DNA of 5,451 nucleotides. It comes from SAR202 cluster bacterium (lineage in GTDB: Bacteria > Chloroflexota > Dehalococcoidia > Lucifugimonadales > UBA3495). How positions within the stretch are numbered: the stretch's first letter is position 1; every line of letters starts with the position of its first letter. Location of the stretch: NCBI GenBank assembly GCA_009392095.1, contig VFHF01000273.1, positions 1-5,451 on the forward strand, in the 5' to 3' direction. Below are positions 4,790 through 5,451 of the stretch, piece after piece. The notes below the pieces were generated by a model. The model did no database searches, was not told the DNA's origin, and worked only from the letters and a program-made list of their open reading frames with translations. Position numbers and translations under genes: made by a program.

Positions 4790-5451
4790 ATGCCCAAACA
4801 CCTAGTCAACGTCGGCGACGTCGAACTGATTTCGCTCAATGACAACCTGCCCGTCAGGTCGCCGTTCGTGGCCTTTCCCCATACCACGATCGAGCAATGG
4901 AACGAATACCCGGAACTGATGGCAGACCACGAAAACGGCTACCACCGCTGGGGCTCGCTGGCCATCCACTCCTCTGGCAAGCTGATCTTGGTGGACACGG
5001 GTATGCAGGGCGAAGGTTGCTATCTCTTGGACGACATGCAAAGGAAAGGAGTCGACCGCGAGGCGGTGGACATCGTGGTCTTCACCCACGTCCATCCCGA
5101 CCACGTGGGCTGGAATTACACCGACGGAAAGCCCAACTTCCCCAACGCCAGGTTTCTGGTGCCTCAGAAAGATTGGGACTACTGGACCAAGCCTGAGAAC
5201 ATCAACACGGTTGAATACGTGGTCCCTCAGGTTCTGCCCCTCAAAGAGAACGGTGTGATGGACCTCATTGACGGCGAGTATGACATAACGCCAGAACTTA
5301 CCACCTACCCAACCCCGGGCCATACGCCCGGTCACACGTCCATCCGGGTGACTTCCAAAGGTGAGCACGCATTCATTCTGGGCGATGTGGCCCACAGCCC
5401 GATCCAAGCCCACTACACCGATTGGTGTCCCGAGTTCGACATAACCCCAGA
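4790..5451 (+). CDS. MBL-fold metallo-hydrolase, lactonase-like (3' end beyond window)
   Basis: The frame from ATG 4790 is open to the window end and gives 220 residues plus two bases, so the C-terminus is missing. Metal-site motifs of the metallo-beta-lactamase fold are intact: THVHPDH with His100, His102, Asp104 and His105; PGHTPGH with His182 as the likely next ligand; and LGDV with the bridging Asp199. LILVDTG (65-71) is the usual strand-turn before the first motif. The last His ligand would lie downstream. Spacing and the PGHTPGH form resemble the AHL-lactonase / methyl-parathion-hydrolase branch, which opens lactones or phosphotriesters with two metals, rather than glyoxalase II or beta-lactamases; the substrate is not determined. 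No signal peptide is seen, so it is cytoplasmic. It forms an operon with the EthD-like gene, which favours a catabolic or detoxifying hydrolysis step. Confidence 0.93.
   Translation, partial: MPKHLVNVGDVELISLNDNLPVRSPFVAFPHTTIEQWNEYPELMADHENGYHRWGSLAIHSSGKLILVDTGMQGEGCYLLDDMQRKGVDREAVDIVVFTHVHPDHVGWNYTDGKPNFPNARFLVPQKDWDYWTKPENINTVEYVVPQVLPLKENGVMDLIDGEYDITPELTTYPTPGHTPGHTSIRVTSKGEHAFILGDVAHSPIQAHYTDWCPEFDITP

Noticed and set aside
4802..5413. A 203-codon minus-strand open frame opposite the MBL gene
   Set aside because: It is antisense to a frame with intact HxHxDH, PGHTPGH and GDV motifs; its translation is low-complexity in Val, His and Gly, shows no motif and has no ribosome site. It arises from codon bias.

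Overview
The window is moderately GC-rich bacterial DNA with tightly packed metabolic genes and no RNA genes, CRISPR arrays, insertion sequences or phage genes. The gene mix is an atypical short-chain dehydrogenase (SDR), a monocarboxylate-type MFS carrier, an EthD-like dimeric alpha/beta-barrel protein, an MBL-fold hydrolase and a short MetE-like protein. It is the kind found in catabolic islands of environmental bacteria such as SAR202-type Chloroflexota, Actinomycetota or Alphaproteobacteria. The sequence does not settle the phylum; that placement is inference from gene style only.

Layout. Positions 1-103 hold the last codons of an unidentified plus-strand gene. After a 165-base leader comes a plus-strand MetE/UROD-superfamily protein (269-1414). 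It keeps the four zinc ligands of methionine synthase but lacks that enzyme's N-terminal half and its catalytic His. It converges on a minus-strand series: an MFS transporter (2670-3920 or 3962), an SDR-fold protein whose whole catalytic tetrad appears replaced (1745-2563), and a 65-residue protein with a clean heptad-repeat coiled coil (1463-1660). A 14-bp perfect palindrome sits between the two convergent ends.

A divergent intergenic region (about 3963-4096) separates the transporter from a plus-strand pair. The pair is a tandem-duplicated EthD-like protein (4097-4759) and, 30 bases later, an MBL-fold hydrolase (4790 to beyond the window end) with intact metal-binding motifs.

How the genes may work together (inference): the carrier could import an organic acid or lactone-like compound, the MBL enzyme could open an ester or lactone, and the EthD-like and SDR-fold proteins could act on intermediates. 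The MetE-like protein could handle a methyl or other one-carbon group. No substrate can be read from the sequence. The most unusual points are active-site substitutions in two enzymes (SDR and MetE-like) whose folds otherwise look intact, and a transporter that may start at ATC.
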